DNA of 6,883 nucleotides from Candidatus Dojkabacteria bacterium (GCA_020429485.1 JAGQLK010000061.1:1-6883), one strand, 5' to 3'. Positions 1-6,147 are shown, counted from the stretch's first letter. The notes: generated by a model from the letters alone, not told the origin. A program made the numbers and translations.

Positions 1-482
1 ATGCTTTTGATGAGTCCAATAGGTGTTTTACCTGAGACCTTGTACTTCTCATACTCTGAGTCAAGATGCTCAATAGTGTTAGAATAGTCACTTTCATAAT
101 TAAAAGAGGAATTTTGGTAAATAATCGGATCACAAAGATTTTGTTCATAGGTACCATTATCATTACTATGCAAAAACAGTATTACATTTTGTTCTAAAAA
201 ATATGTATCACCCCAATGCGATGGTAGATGAACAATTATATGATCGGGTATTTCTTGTTTCCATGATTTATTGACCTTAATTAGATAATAATCATCTGAT
301 TTACTTTTGGTAATGTACCCCTGAACAATAACGTCTGAATATTCTGCTGTCTCGTCAGGGGTAGCTACATAGCAATCTAATGCATGAGCCGATAAGTTAC
401 CTGTTATGGCTTGAACAGCTATAACGAAGCAAAATACTAAAACCGTAGAAATAAGCTGTTTAATAAATAGTTTTATTTTCAT
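1..482 (-). CDS. Secreted protein with NTR/TIMP-like pattern (3' part cut off by window edge)
   Basis: The frame is open from an ATG at 482 down to the left edge, giving 160 complete codons with no stop, so the C-terminus lies outside the window. Residues 1-34 form a signal peptide: a basic start (MKIKLFIKQ), a hydrophobic core, and a signal peptidase I site after Ala-His-Ala34. The mature protein starts LDC with Cys37 near its N-terminus. It then shows 'YSDVIVQGYI' (48-57), a strand ending 'VNKSWK' (70-75), 'GDTYFLEQNVILFL' (91-104) and 'NLCDP' (115-119). This order (N-terminal Cys, a 'sDvvf.G.v' strand, 'v.k.WKg', 'G..Y.v', late Cys) resembles bacterial extracytoplasmic proteins with an OB-fold NTR/TIMP-like domain. 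The usual N-terminal CxC is reduced to one Cys here. The gene and its export are well supported; the family name is my inference from pattern. The N-terminus and Cys37/Cys117 suggest an extracellular fold with a disulphide. No Shine-Dalgarno sequence precedes the start. Confidence 0.8.
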   Translation of the reverse strand, partial: MKIKLFIKQLISTVLVFCFVIAVQAITGNLSAHALDCYVATPDETAEYSDVIVQGYITKSKSDDYYLIKVNKSWKQEIPDHIIVHLPSHWGDTYFLEQNVILFLHSNDNGTYEQNLCDPIIYQNSSFNYESDYSNTIEHLDSEYEKYKVSGKTPIGLIKS

Positions 483-493
483 GACTTTTGAAA

Positions 494-502
494 GTAATAT
501 CA
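494..502 (-). promoter_or_regulatory. Possible extended -10 promoter of the NTR-like secreted protein
   Basis: The minus strand reads TGATATTAC at 502-494, which fits an extended -10 element (TGn followed by TATTAC). No good -35 box lies at 16-18 bases. Transcription would start only a few bases before the ATG at 482, giving an almost leaderless message. This is weak evidence on its own. Confidence 0.25.
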
Positions 503-649
503 TGTAAAACTGCTAATTACGGGAAAAGTCACAATTTGCTTAGGAGTATAGAACTGAGGATATGCGAGTCACTAGCTCTAGACTTCACTTGGTTCAGTAA
601 GAGCTTAGTACAAGCCATCCCACATATATTGACTAAGTTATAAAACGAA

Positions 650-737
650 CGGAGGATGTGGGATTCGAACCCACGTGTCTAATAAAAGACCAGCCGATTT
701 CGAGTCGGAGCCGTTGTGACCGCTTCGGTAATCCTCC
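650..737 (-). tRNA. tRNA-Ser (anticodon CGA)
   Basis: The minus strand folds as a class II tRNA. The acceptor arms GGAGGAT and ATCCTCC pair fully. Bases T8 and A9 precede a three-pair D stem (CCG/CGG) whose loop contains GG. The anticodon loop is CTCGAAA, with T33 and anticodon CGA reading the serine codon UCG. A long variable arm has the stem GTCT/AGAC, and the T arm is GTGGG-TTCGAAT-CCCAC. The discriminator base is G (position 650), as expected for serine tRNAs. The sequence that follows does not encode CCA, so the cell must add it with a nucleotidyltransferase. The top pair of the anticodon stem (27-43) is a T-C mismatch; the other four pairs are canonical. The length, long variable arm and arm pattern match bacterial tRNA-Ser(CGA) closely. 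Confidence 0.96.
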
Positions 738-746
738 TGGTAGTAC

Positions 747-774
747 ATTATACATCTTTTTCATTTAGGGATAA
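747..774 (-). promoter_or_regulatory. Promoter of the tRNA-Ser gene
   Basis: On the minus strand a perfect TATAAT lies at 752-747, with TTATCC 16 bases upstream (774-769), a weak -35 match. The predicted transcription start is near 740, only a few bases before the mature 5' end of the tRNA at 737. The -10 box is convincing by sequence and position; the -35 box is doubtful. Confidence 0.55.
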
Positions 775-792
775 TCATAGTAAAACTGTTGA

Positions 793-821
793 TTGTCTTT
801 AAATGGATAATTCTCTAATAT
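793..821 (+). promoter_or_regulatory. Weak candidate promoter of the half-MFS gene
   Basis: TTGTCT (793-798) and TAATAT (816-821) are separated by 17 bases, each matching four of six consensus positions. The predicted start near 828 would leave a leader of about 15 bases before the ATG at 843, similar to the short leaders of the other genes here. In DNA this AT-rich, such a match can easily arise by chance. Confidence 0.25.
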
Positions 822-842
822 TAACTATTAGACATATTGCTT

Positions 843-1397
843 ATGAAGAATAAATCACTTCGAATTTTACTTGCTACAAATAGTATGGTCCTAATATCTG
901 TAGCGATGCTTGGGCCAATTTATGCAATTTTTATTGAGAAAATAGGTGGTGATATTTTAGATGCCAGTTTCGCATATGCACTATTTGCTATCTTTGCTGG
1001 CGCTACTACTTTTATTTCTGGGCGGTTTGCTGACAAAATTAAGGAGAGTGAGTTAATTGTGGCCTTAGGATATTTATTAATATCAGTTGGCTTTGCTGGA
1101 TATATTTGGGTAGATAGCATGGCTACACTTTTTATAATTCAGATACTCATTGGAATTGGAGAAGCTATATATTCACCTGCATTCGATACGCTCTATTCCA
1201 GACATCTTGATTCCCATCAAGAAGGAAAAGAGTGGGGTATGTGGGAATCGATTAATTACTTTACTATGGGGACAGGAGCATTATTTGGAGGTATTTTAGT
1301 AACTAGCTTTGGATTTAATGTAATGTTTGCAGTTATGAGTATGTTAAGCTTGGGAAGCGCTATGTATATAATTCGTCTACCTCGAAATGTTCTGTAG
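843..1397 (+). CDS. Half-size MFS-like membrane transporter protein (six helices)
   Basis: This is a 184-residue membrane protein with about six hydrophobic segments (roughly residues 8-31, 42-59, 71-90, 94-113, 137-157 and 160-178). It matches one half of a major facilitator superfamily transporter. The loop after the second helix carries a motif A-like GRFADKIKE (60-68). A second conserved-looking stretch, 'GIGEAIYSPAFD' (104-115), follows the fourth helix. A clean TAG ends the frame after a short polar tail, and no second half follows in any frame, because the antisense gene starts its 3' end six bases later. It therefore looks like a natural half-size protein, not a broken 12-helix one; such proteins could work as dimers. 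I chose the ATG at 843 over the in-frame TTG at 837 because MKNKSLRILL is a normal start. The substrate is unknown. No Shine-Dalgarno sequence is present. Confidence 0.85.
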   Translation: MKNKSLRILLATNSMVLISVAMLGPIYAIFIEKIGGDILDASFAYALFAIFAGATTFISGRFADKIKESELIVALGYLLISVGFAGYIWVDSMATLFIIQILIGIGEAIYSPAFDTLYSRHLDSHQEGKEWGMWESINYFTMGTGALFGGILVTSFGFNVMFAVMSMLSLGSAMYIIRLPRNVL

Positions 1398-1403
1398 TAG
1401 TTT

Positions 1404-1805
1404 TTATCTTAGTTCTTGATTTAGGCTTCTAACTGAACCATCTTCTAAATTCACGTAGTACCAATCAAATGTTGCAGTATGCGTTGGTGTCAGCTCAAAG
1501 ACATGAACAATAAAATCAGGATGTTCAAATCCGTCAACTTTAATTACAGGTCTACCTCCAGTTATGCTAGAAGTACCATTAGGCCCATTAAATAATTCTA
1601 GCCACTCTTGTACTTCAGGCAAATTGTAGACAACATCAAAAGCATCATTTCGATCAGCAATAATAGTTGTATGTATTCCTGCTACAGATTCAGATCCGGC
1701 TCGTTTGCTATGAGATAAATGGTTGATTGTGATCTGTGCACTACTGATATTTATATAGCTCAATAAAAACAAAAATAGCATTGAGCTAATTAGAAAATTT
1801 TTCAT
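1404..1805 (-). CDS. Small secreted PepSY-like protein
   Basis: This 133-residue protein has a signal peptide (residues 1-23), with a hydrophobic core and a signal peptidase I site after Ser-Ser-Ala23. The mature part is one domain of about 110 residues. It contains an amphipathic helix-like stretch 'DAFDVVYNLPEVQEWLELF' (54-72), a strand 'RPVIKVDG' (85-92), a strand 'DFIVHVFEL' (97-105), then 'HTATFDWYYVNLEDGSV' (109-125). A helix with 'v..lpeV..wl', followed by 'E....HtatF.WY.Vd...G.V', is the pattern of PepSY-like domains, thought to bind or inhibit partners outside the cell. The mature protein has no Cys. The family call is by pattern only. The gene has its own predicted promoter, follows the signal peptidase gene on the same strand, and converges with the half-MFS gene at a six-base gap. 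Confidence 0.82.
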   Translation of the reverse strand: MKNFLISSMLFLFLLSYINISSAQITINHLSHSKRAGSESVAGIHTTIIADRNDAFDVVYNLPEVQEWLELFNGPNGTSSITGGRPVIKVDGFEHPDFIVHVFELTPTHTATFDWYYVNLEDGSVRSLNQELR

Positions 1806-1832
1806 GAAAAATATTTTAAGTTTAATAGTAAT

Positions 1833-1861
1833 AGTTTACCAGAATCTGAATGCCTAGTTAA
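1833..1861 (-). promoter_or_regulatory. Promoter of the PepSY-like gene
   Basis: On the minus strand, TTAACT (1861-1856) and TAAACT (1838-1833) are 17 bases apart. The -10 box is preceded by TGG, giving an extended -10 (TGnTAAACT). The predicted start near 1826 leaves a leader of about 20 bases before the ATG at 1805. This suggests the gene is transcribed separately from the signal peptidase gene upstream. Confidence 0.5.
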
Positions 1862-1879
1862 GTATCTAGAAAGGTGCCA

Positions 1880-1895
1880 CAGGAACTAGTTCCTG
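1880..1895. repeat. 16-base perfect palindrome over the signal peptidase stop codon
   Basis: CAGGAACTAGTTCCTG is identical to its reverse complement and contains the TAG stop of the signal peptidase gene (1888-1886). As RNA it could form a six-pair stem with a CTAG loop. On the minus strand it is followed only by a short T-run (CCTTTCT), so it is at best a weak intrinsic terminator. It could also be a binding site for a dimeric regulator upstream of the PepSY-like gene's promoter at 1861. Confidence 0.4.
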
Positions 1896-2383
1896 ACCAC
1901 TCCAGCAATCTCTTCAATAGCAATAAGTCCAAAGTTTGAGTGACGAGAATCTAATGAGATGATTCTATTGTCTCCCATTACAAAGTACTGATTACTACTT
2001 AGCTGAAATGTAACTGGTTCTCCTGGCGCGGGAACAGTAATAGTGTCTGGTTCAAGATATGGTTCAGACAAAAGTGAGTCATCAATATACACTTTGTCGT
2101 TCAATAACTCTAATTTTTCACCTGGTAATCCGATAACTCTTTTTACATAACTTACCCCATTTCTATCTATGACAACCACGTCTCCTCTCTGTATTGAAAC
2201 AAACTCTGTTTCAATTGTGAAAGTATCACCATCAGAGTATGTGGGCTCCATAGAAGCACCATCCATTTGATATGTATTTAATATCCTATCTGTATTACTA
2301 AATACAAAAAAGAATAGTAAAGTAGACATCATTCCGCAGAAGAGGAGTAGGGCGATTGAACCGAAAATTATTGTTTTTTTCAT
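1886..2383 (-). CDS. lepB: Signal peptidase I
   Basis: This membrane-bound serine protease (family S26) removes signal peptides from exported preproteins on the outer face of the cytoplasmic membrane. At 165 residues it is a minimal form with one N-terminal membrane segment (about 5-28). Box B 'MDGASMEPT' (40-48) holds the catalytic Ser44. 'RGDVVVI' (66-72) follows. 'YVKRVIGLPGE' (79-89) holds the general base Lys81. The C-terminal 'GDNRIISLDSRHSNFG' (137-152) is the conserved box E. All catalytic elements are present and the spacing is normal, so it should be active. It stands alone with its own strong promoter. The exported proteins encoded at 1-482 and 1404-1805 have suitable Ala-x-Ala or Ser-x-Ala sites, so they are likely substrates. 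It is divergent from the rhomboid gene across a 98-base intergenic region. No Shine-Dalgarno sequence is present before the ATG. Confidence 0.97.
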   Translation of the reverse strand: MKKTIIFGSIALLLFCGMMSTLLFFFVFSNTDRILNTYQMDGASMEPTYSDGDTFTIETEFVSIQRGDVVVIDRNGVSYVKRVIGLPGEKLELLNDKVYIDDSLLSEPYLEPDTITVPAPGEPVTFQLSSNQYFVMGDNRIISLDSRHSNFGLIAIEEIAGVVRN

Positions 2384-2408
2384 AATGAATTTAATTCTTA
2401 TTTAGTTA

Positions 2409-2437
2409 ATTATAAAAAAGATCATTTCAAATGTTAA
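2409..2437 (-). promoter_or_regulatory. Promoter of signal peptidase I (near-consensus)
   Basis: On the minus strand, TTAACA (2437-2432, five of six -35 positions) and a perfect TATAAT (2414-2409) are 17 bases apart. The start would be near 2402, giving a leader of about 19 bases before the ATG at 2383. This is the strongest promoter in the window. Its -35 box overlaps that of the divergent rhomboid promoter. Confidence 0.7.
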
Positions 2438-2462
2438 GAACTTACAGTAATTTTGCTAAAAT
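2434..2462 (+). promoter_or_regulatory. Promoter of the rhomboid-helicase operon
   Basis: TTAAGA (2434-2439) and TAAAAT (2457-2462) are 17 bases apart, and TGC directly before the -10 box makes an extended -10. The predicted start near 2469 leaves a leader of only about 13 bases before the ATG at 2482. The -35 box shares 2434-2437 with the -35 box of the signal peptidase promoter, so the two are unlikely to be occupied at once. Confidence 0.6.
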
Positions 2463-2481
2463 CAGTTAAATAAATATTCAT

Positions 2482-3171
2482 ATGCTTCCATACAAAGACG
2501 AAAATAAGCTGAATTCATTTCCAATAGTGACTATTTTGCTAATAATTTTAAATGTAGTGATATTCACATACTCGTTAGTAATAGGCTTTGAAGATACTGT
2601 ATTGAACTATGGATTTATTCCGAGAGATTTTACGCTATTTGATTTAGCATCATATAAGAATATTATAACTTCAATGTTCCTGCATGGAAGCTGGTTACAT
2701 CTTATTGGAAATATGATGTTCTTATACATCTTCGGGGATAACGTAGAAGATAAACTCGGAAAAGTCTTTTTCATAATCGTGTACTTGTTGGGAGGCATAT
2801 TTGCAGCACTTGCACAGTATCTGACAAATACATCTTCAATAATACCTATGATTGGTGCAAGTGGCGCTATCTCAGCACTTTTAAGTTCATATATTATTTT
2901 CTTTCCTCATGTACAAATAAAGATGATCTATTTCTCAACGAATGGGCAATTTGGAACTAGTGATATGACATCTAAGTACTTTTTATTATATTGGTTTGCT
3001 TTTCAGATTTTTTCTACAATCGGTTCTTTCTCAAGTGATATTCAAGGAGGTACAGCATACATGGCCCATGTCGGTGGATTTCTTTTTGGGCTATGTACAG
3101 CGTTGCTGATAAACAAATTTGAATTATTTGGCATGCATAAAAATAGATTACACGAATTTGATACAAAATGA
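2482..3171 (+). CDS. Rhomboid family intramembrane serine protease
   Basis: This 229-residue polytopic membrane protease would cleave transmembrane helices of substrate proteins within the lipid bilayer. The first helix is at about 13-34. 'HGSWLHLIGNMMFLYIFG' (68-85) contains the rhomboid H-x4-H-x3-N signature (His68, His73, Asn77), where Asn helps form the oxyanion hole. 'GASGAISALL' (125-134) holds the nucleophile Ser127 in its GxSG motif. 'AHVGGFLFG' (195-203) holds the catalytic His196 and the following glycines. The catalytic dyad is complete, so it should be active. The loop between about residues 36 and 60 corresponds to the L1 loop region, and the tail after residue 212 is short and polar. 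The gene starts the operon, and its TGA stop overlaps the helicase ATG (ATGA), so the two are translationally coupled. The substrate is unknown; the membrane-anchored helicase is one possibility. Confidence 0.95.
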   Translation: MLPYKDENKLNSFPIVTILLIILNVVIFTYSLVIGFEDTVLNYGFIPRDFTLFDLASYKNIITSMFLHGSWLHLIGNMMFLYIFGDNVEDKLGKVFFIIVYLLGGIFAALAQYLTNTSSIIPMIGASGAISALLSSYIIFFPHVQIKMIYFSTNGQFGTSDMTSKYFLLYWFAFQIFSTIGSFSSDIQGGTAYMAHVGGFLFGLCTALLINKFELFGMHKNRLHEFDTK

Positions 3172-6104
3172 TTGATACATCTCTTTATTCACAAATGAAG
3201 TTTGTATATCCATGGCGGAAATACCAGAAAATGATTCTGGATAAATTTTCAGATGAGAATGGATTAACACAAAACAAGCTTCACTTAGTAGCTCCACCTG
3301 GATCAGGTAAAACAATAGTTGGTTTAGAACTGATTAGAAGATCTAATCGACCTGCTGTTATATTTTCGCCTACATCAACGATTCAGGTTCAATGGCAAGA
3401 TAAGGTGAATTTGTTTCTTAAAGAGAGCGAATATGCTTTAGGTAATGATATAGCATCCAAAGACCCGCATAATCTCAGACTAATCAATACATTTACTTAT
3501 CAGCTTGTTTCTTCACCTAGTGAAAATAAAGAGTTTATTGTTGAGCTTGCAGAGCAAGAATGGAGTGAATCATTGATAAAGGAAAGTGTTGTTGTAAGTG
3601 AGGAAGATGCTATTAACAGAATTAGAGAAATACAGAAAAAGAATATTACTCAATATGAAAAAAATCTCTCAAAATTCTACAAAAAATCAAAAGATAAATT
3701 ATTAGCTGATCCTGAATTTGCAACCAAAGACATTTTACACCCCAATGCTGTGAAGCTGATTGAAGAACTTGTGAGAATAGGTGTGAAGACAGTTGTGCTA
3801 GATGAATCACATCATTTATTAGATTATTGGGCAGCAGTTCTTAAGGTGCTTCTAAAAGAGATAGGGGACTACAATATAATAGGCTTAACAGCAACACCAC
3901 CACTTGACGCGGACAAAGATGAAATGGAGAACTATCATTCATTATTAGGTGATATAGATTTTGAGGTGCCAACTCCTGCTGTAGTTAAAGAAGGCAATCT
4001 TGCTCCATATCAGGATCTAGTTTATATGGTTAAACCCACAAAGAACGAAAGAAATTACATTAAGAACATCCAAGAACATTTTGAAAAAGCTTTATCTGAA
4101 ATTACAGCAAGTGATAGCTATGTAGAGTGGTTTAATAATATCAATTGGGCTGCTCATATGGATGACAATGCACCATTCGCACTAGCTGGTATGAAATATT
4201 TTCATAACTACAATATAGAACCGCCCGCAAATCTGACGTTTTTTGAAGAAGCATATACAGATATGTACATCGAAGATTGGATGCTACTTCTTAGTGAATA
4301 TGCACTAAACTTCTTGGTGACTAGTGAAGAGGAATTACACCAGAAAGAATATATTAGGATAAAAAATGTATTAAAAGACTTTGGCTTTACTCTTACCGAG
4401 CGAGGTGTCCGCTCTCATAGATCGCCAGCAGATAGAGTGTTGAGTATGTCTGAAGCAAAAGCAGAAGCGACAGTCAAAATTCTAACAGAAGAGATGAAGG
4501 CAATCGGTACAGATATTAGAGCAGTAGTCATAACAGATTTCGAAAATGAAAGCGCATACTCCAAAAAATATCTTAAAGACGTATTAGACACTAAGTCTGG
4601 TGGTGCAGTATTTGCTTATCATAAGATTGTTCATGACAAAGTAACAACAAAACTAGAAGCGATATTAGTTACAGGGAAGAGGGTGCTTATCGATGCAGAT
4701 GAGGAAGAATCAATAGTTAATGCAATGAAGGAATGGAGAGATAAATTAGGATTAAAATTTGAGTTAATTGTTAAAGAAACAGATTTTGAACATATTCTTG
4801 AAATAGATGGTAGTGGAAAAGATTGGAAATCACAGACATATGTGAGAATGGTAACGTCTTTATTTGAGGAAGGAGTGACTAGGTGTATTGTCGGTACAAG
4901 AGGACTTCTTGCAGAAGGGTGGGATACTTTATCACTAAATACATTAATAGATCTTACTACGGCTACAACAAGCACAATGGTGCAACAGATTAGAGGCCGA
5001 TCGCTCAGAATCAATCCAAAAGATCCAGATATGGTATCAAATAATTGGGATGTAGTATGTCTGGAACCAAATTTTGAGAAAGGTGATCAAGATTTGCAAA
5101 GACTAATCAAGAAACACAGTAGATTTTATGGGATAGGTTCAGGTGGAAAGATTGTTAGAGGGATAGCTCATCTTGATGAAGCACTATTTTTTGAGTTATT
5201 TACACAGGGTTTCAAAAAATTACAGCTTAATCTCATCAATGATCGAATGTTGGCTAAATCAAAACAAAGAGATAAAGTATATGAGGACTGGGATATTGGA
5301 AGTGGTTACCTTAATATGGAATTGTATACTACACAGCTACAGCCGAAAGATATTAAATTTAAGACTGTAGGTACCCTAAGAAATTCGCTTAGAGCAATTC
5401 TATATAATCTACTATTTAGCACAACTAGTGCCTTTGCTACGTTCATATATTTTATCTTCAATTTAAGAGTGTTAGAAATACCATCGGTATTCTCAATTCT
5501 TATATGTATGATCATTTTATTAATCGTGATAGTCATATATACAACTCGTAATATGTATAGGTATTTTGTTGCTGCATTTATAGAATTACCAATTGATTCA
5601 TATGTTTTGGATATGGCAAAGTCAGTTCTATCCGCATTACGTGAATCAGAATTAATAGATAGAAAACTTTCTGTAGATGATCTACGAGTGAAATATGATG
5701 AAAATGGGTATATTGAAGTATTCTTGGATTATGCAGAAGATCAAGATACCAAGACATTCTCTAGAGCATTCAATGAGCTATTTGAACCAATAATTAGGCA
5801 AAGATATATGGTGCAAAGATCTGAAGCAGATATGAAGTTAGGCATATTTACTCCATTTTGGTATCCATTTAGAAAAGCATATGGATATTTTTTTGAGCAA
5901 GATCATGTAAGTTACCATCCAGTACCAGCAATACTTTCCGTAAATCGTAAGAAGGCAGACACATTCTTAAAATATTGGAGAGAATATGTCGGTGGTTCAA
6001 AACTAGTTTACACCAGATCTCGAGAAGGTCTAGAAGTATTACTTAAACAGAGAAGTAAGAAGTATCAGAAAGTTAGAAGAGTAAATCTAGATTTGTGGAA
6101 ATAA
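3168..6104 (+). CDS. Superfamily 2 DEAD/DEAH-type helicase with C-terminal membrane hairpin
   Basis: This 978-residue protein has a full SF2 helicase core. It has a Q-motif-like 'PWRKYQ' (15-20), Walker A 'APPGSGKT' (42-49, Lys48), motif II 'LDESHH' (211-216, a DEAH variant), motif III 'GLTATPP' (239-245), RecA2 strand 'AVVITDF' (452-458), motif V 'TRGLLAEGWD' (577-586) and motif VI 'QQIRGRSLR' (606-614) with arginine fingers. ATP-driven translocation or remodelling of DNA or RNA is therefore expected. A charged stretch (about 100-205, with a lysine-rich helix at 145-180) is inserted between motifs I and II. After the core come two hydrophobic segments, about 744-764 and 772-791, separated by a short loop, then a domain of about 185 residues ending in a basic tail. 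This predicts a membrane hairpin with both large domains in the cytoplasm. No nuclease motif is evident. Its ATG overlaps the rhomboid stop (ATGA). The precise family and role are unknown; defence, DNA uptake or RNA processing at the membrane are all possible. Confidence 0.92.
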   Translation: MIDTSLYSQMKFVYPWRKYQKMILDKFSDENGLTQNKLHLVAPPGSGKTIVGLELIRRSNRPAVIFSPTSTIQVQWQDKVNLFLKESEYALGNDIASKDPHNLRLINTFTYQLVSSPSENKEFIVELAEQEWSESLIKESVVVSEEDAINRIREIQKKNITQYEKNLSKFYKKSKDKLLADPEFATKDILHPNAVKLIEELVRIGVKTVVLDESHHLLDYWAAVLKVLLKEIGDYNIIGLTATPPLDADKDEMENYHSLLGDIDFEVPTPAVVKEGNLAPYQDLVYMVKPTKNERNYIKNIQEHFEKALSEITASDSYVEWFNNINWAAHMDDNAPFALAGMKYFHNYNIEPPANLTFFEEAYTDMYIEDWMLLLSEYALNFLVTSEEELHQKEYIRIKNVLKDFGFTLTERGVRSHRSPADRVLSMSEAKAEATVKILTEEMKAIGTDIRAVVITDFENESAYSKKYLKDVLDTKSGGAVFAYHKIVHDKVTTKLEAILVTGKRVLIDADEEESIVNAMKEWRDKLGLKFELIVKETDFEHILEIDGSGKDWKSQTYVRMVTSLFEEGVTRCIVGTRGLLAEGWDTLSLNTLIDLTTATTSTMVQQIRGRSLRINPKDPDMVSNNWDVVCLEPNFEKGDQDLQRLIKKHSRFYGIGSGGKIVRGIAHLDEALFFELFTQGFKKLQLNLINDRMLAKSKQRDKVYEDWDIGSGYLNMELYTTQLQPKDIKFKTVGTLRNSLRAILYNLLFSTTSAFATFIYFIFNLRVLEIPSVFSILICMIILLIVIVIYTTRNMYRYFVAAFIELPIDSYVLDMAKSVLSALRESELIDRKLSVDDLRVKYDENGYIEVFLDYAEDQDTKTFSRAFNELFEPIIRQRYMVQRSEADMKLGIFTPFWYPFRKAYGYFFEQDHVSYHPVPAILSVNRKKADTFLKYWREYVGGSKLVYTRSREGLEVLLKQRSKKYQKVRRVNLDLWK

Positions 6105-6147
6105 ATTCCAACCAGTACGAATTAGTTTTTCTTACAAAATAATTTGA

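Noticed and set aside
604..637. Inverted repeat CTTAGT/ACTAAG downstream of the tRNA
   Set aside because: Six-base arms around a 22-base loop are expected by chance, and no T-run follows.
837..842. TTG at 837 as the start of the half-MFS gene
   Set aside because: It adds only two residues to the ATG at 843, has no ribosome-binding site to support it, and the ATG gives a normal basic N-terminus.
920..1120. Antisense open frame of 66 codons inside the half-MFS gene
   Set aside because: It lies wholly opposite a convincing membrane-protein gene and has no recognisable domain.
2607..2798. Antisense open frame of 63 codons inside the rhomboid gene
   Set aside because: It is the complement of the conserved rhomboid signature region, with no independent support.
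4631..5014. Antisense open frame of 127 codons inside the helicase gene
   Set aside because: It is opposite helicase motifs V and VI, has low-complexity Ser/Val content and no promoter or known domain.
5173..5536. Two overlapping short frames (plus and minus) inside the helicase gene
   Set aside because: Both are out-of-frame readings of the helicase C-terminal half without any supporting feature.
6104..6130. Possible intrinsic terminator after the helicase gene (AATTC/GAATT followed by five T)
   Set aside because: The stem is only five mostly A-T pairs with a ten-base loop, too weak to call.
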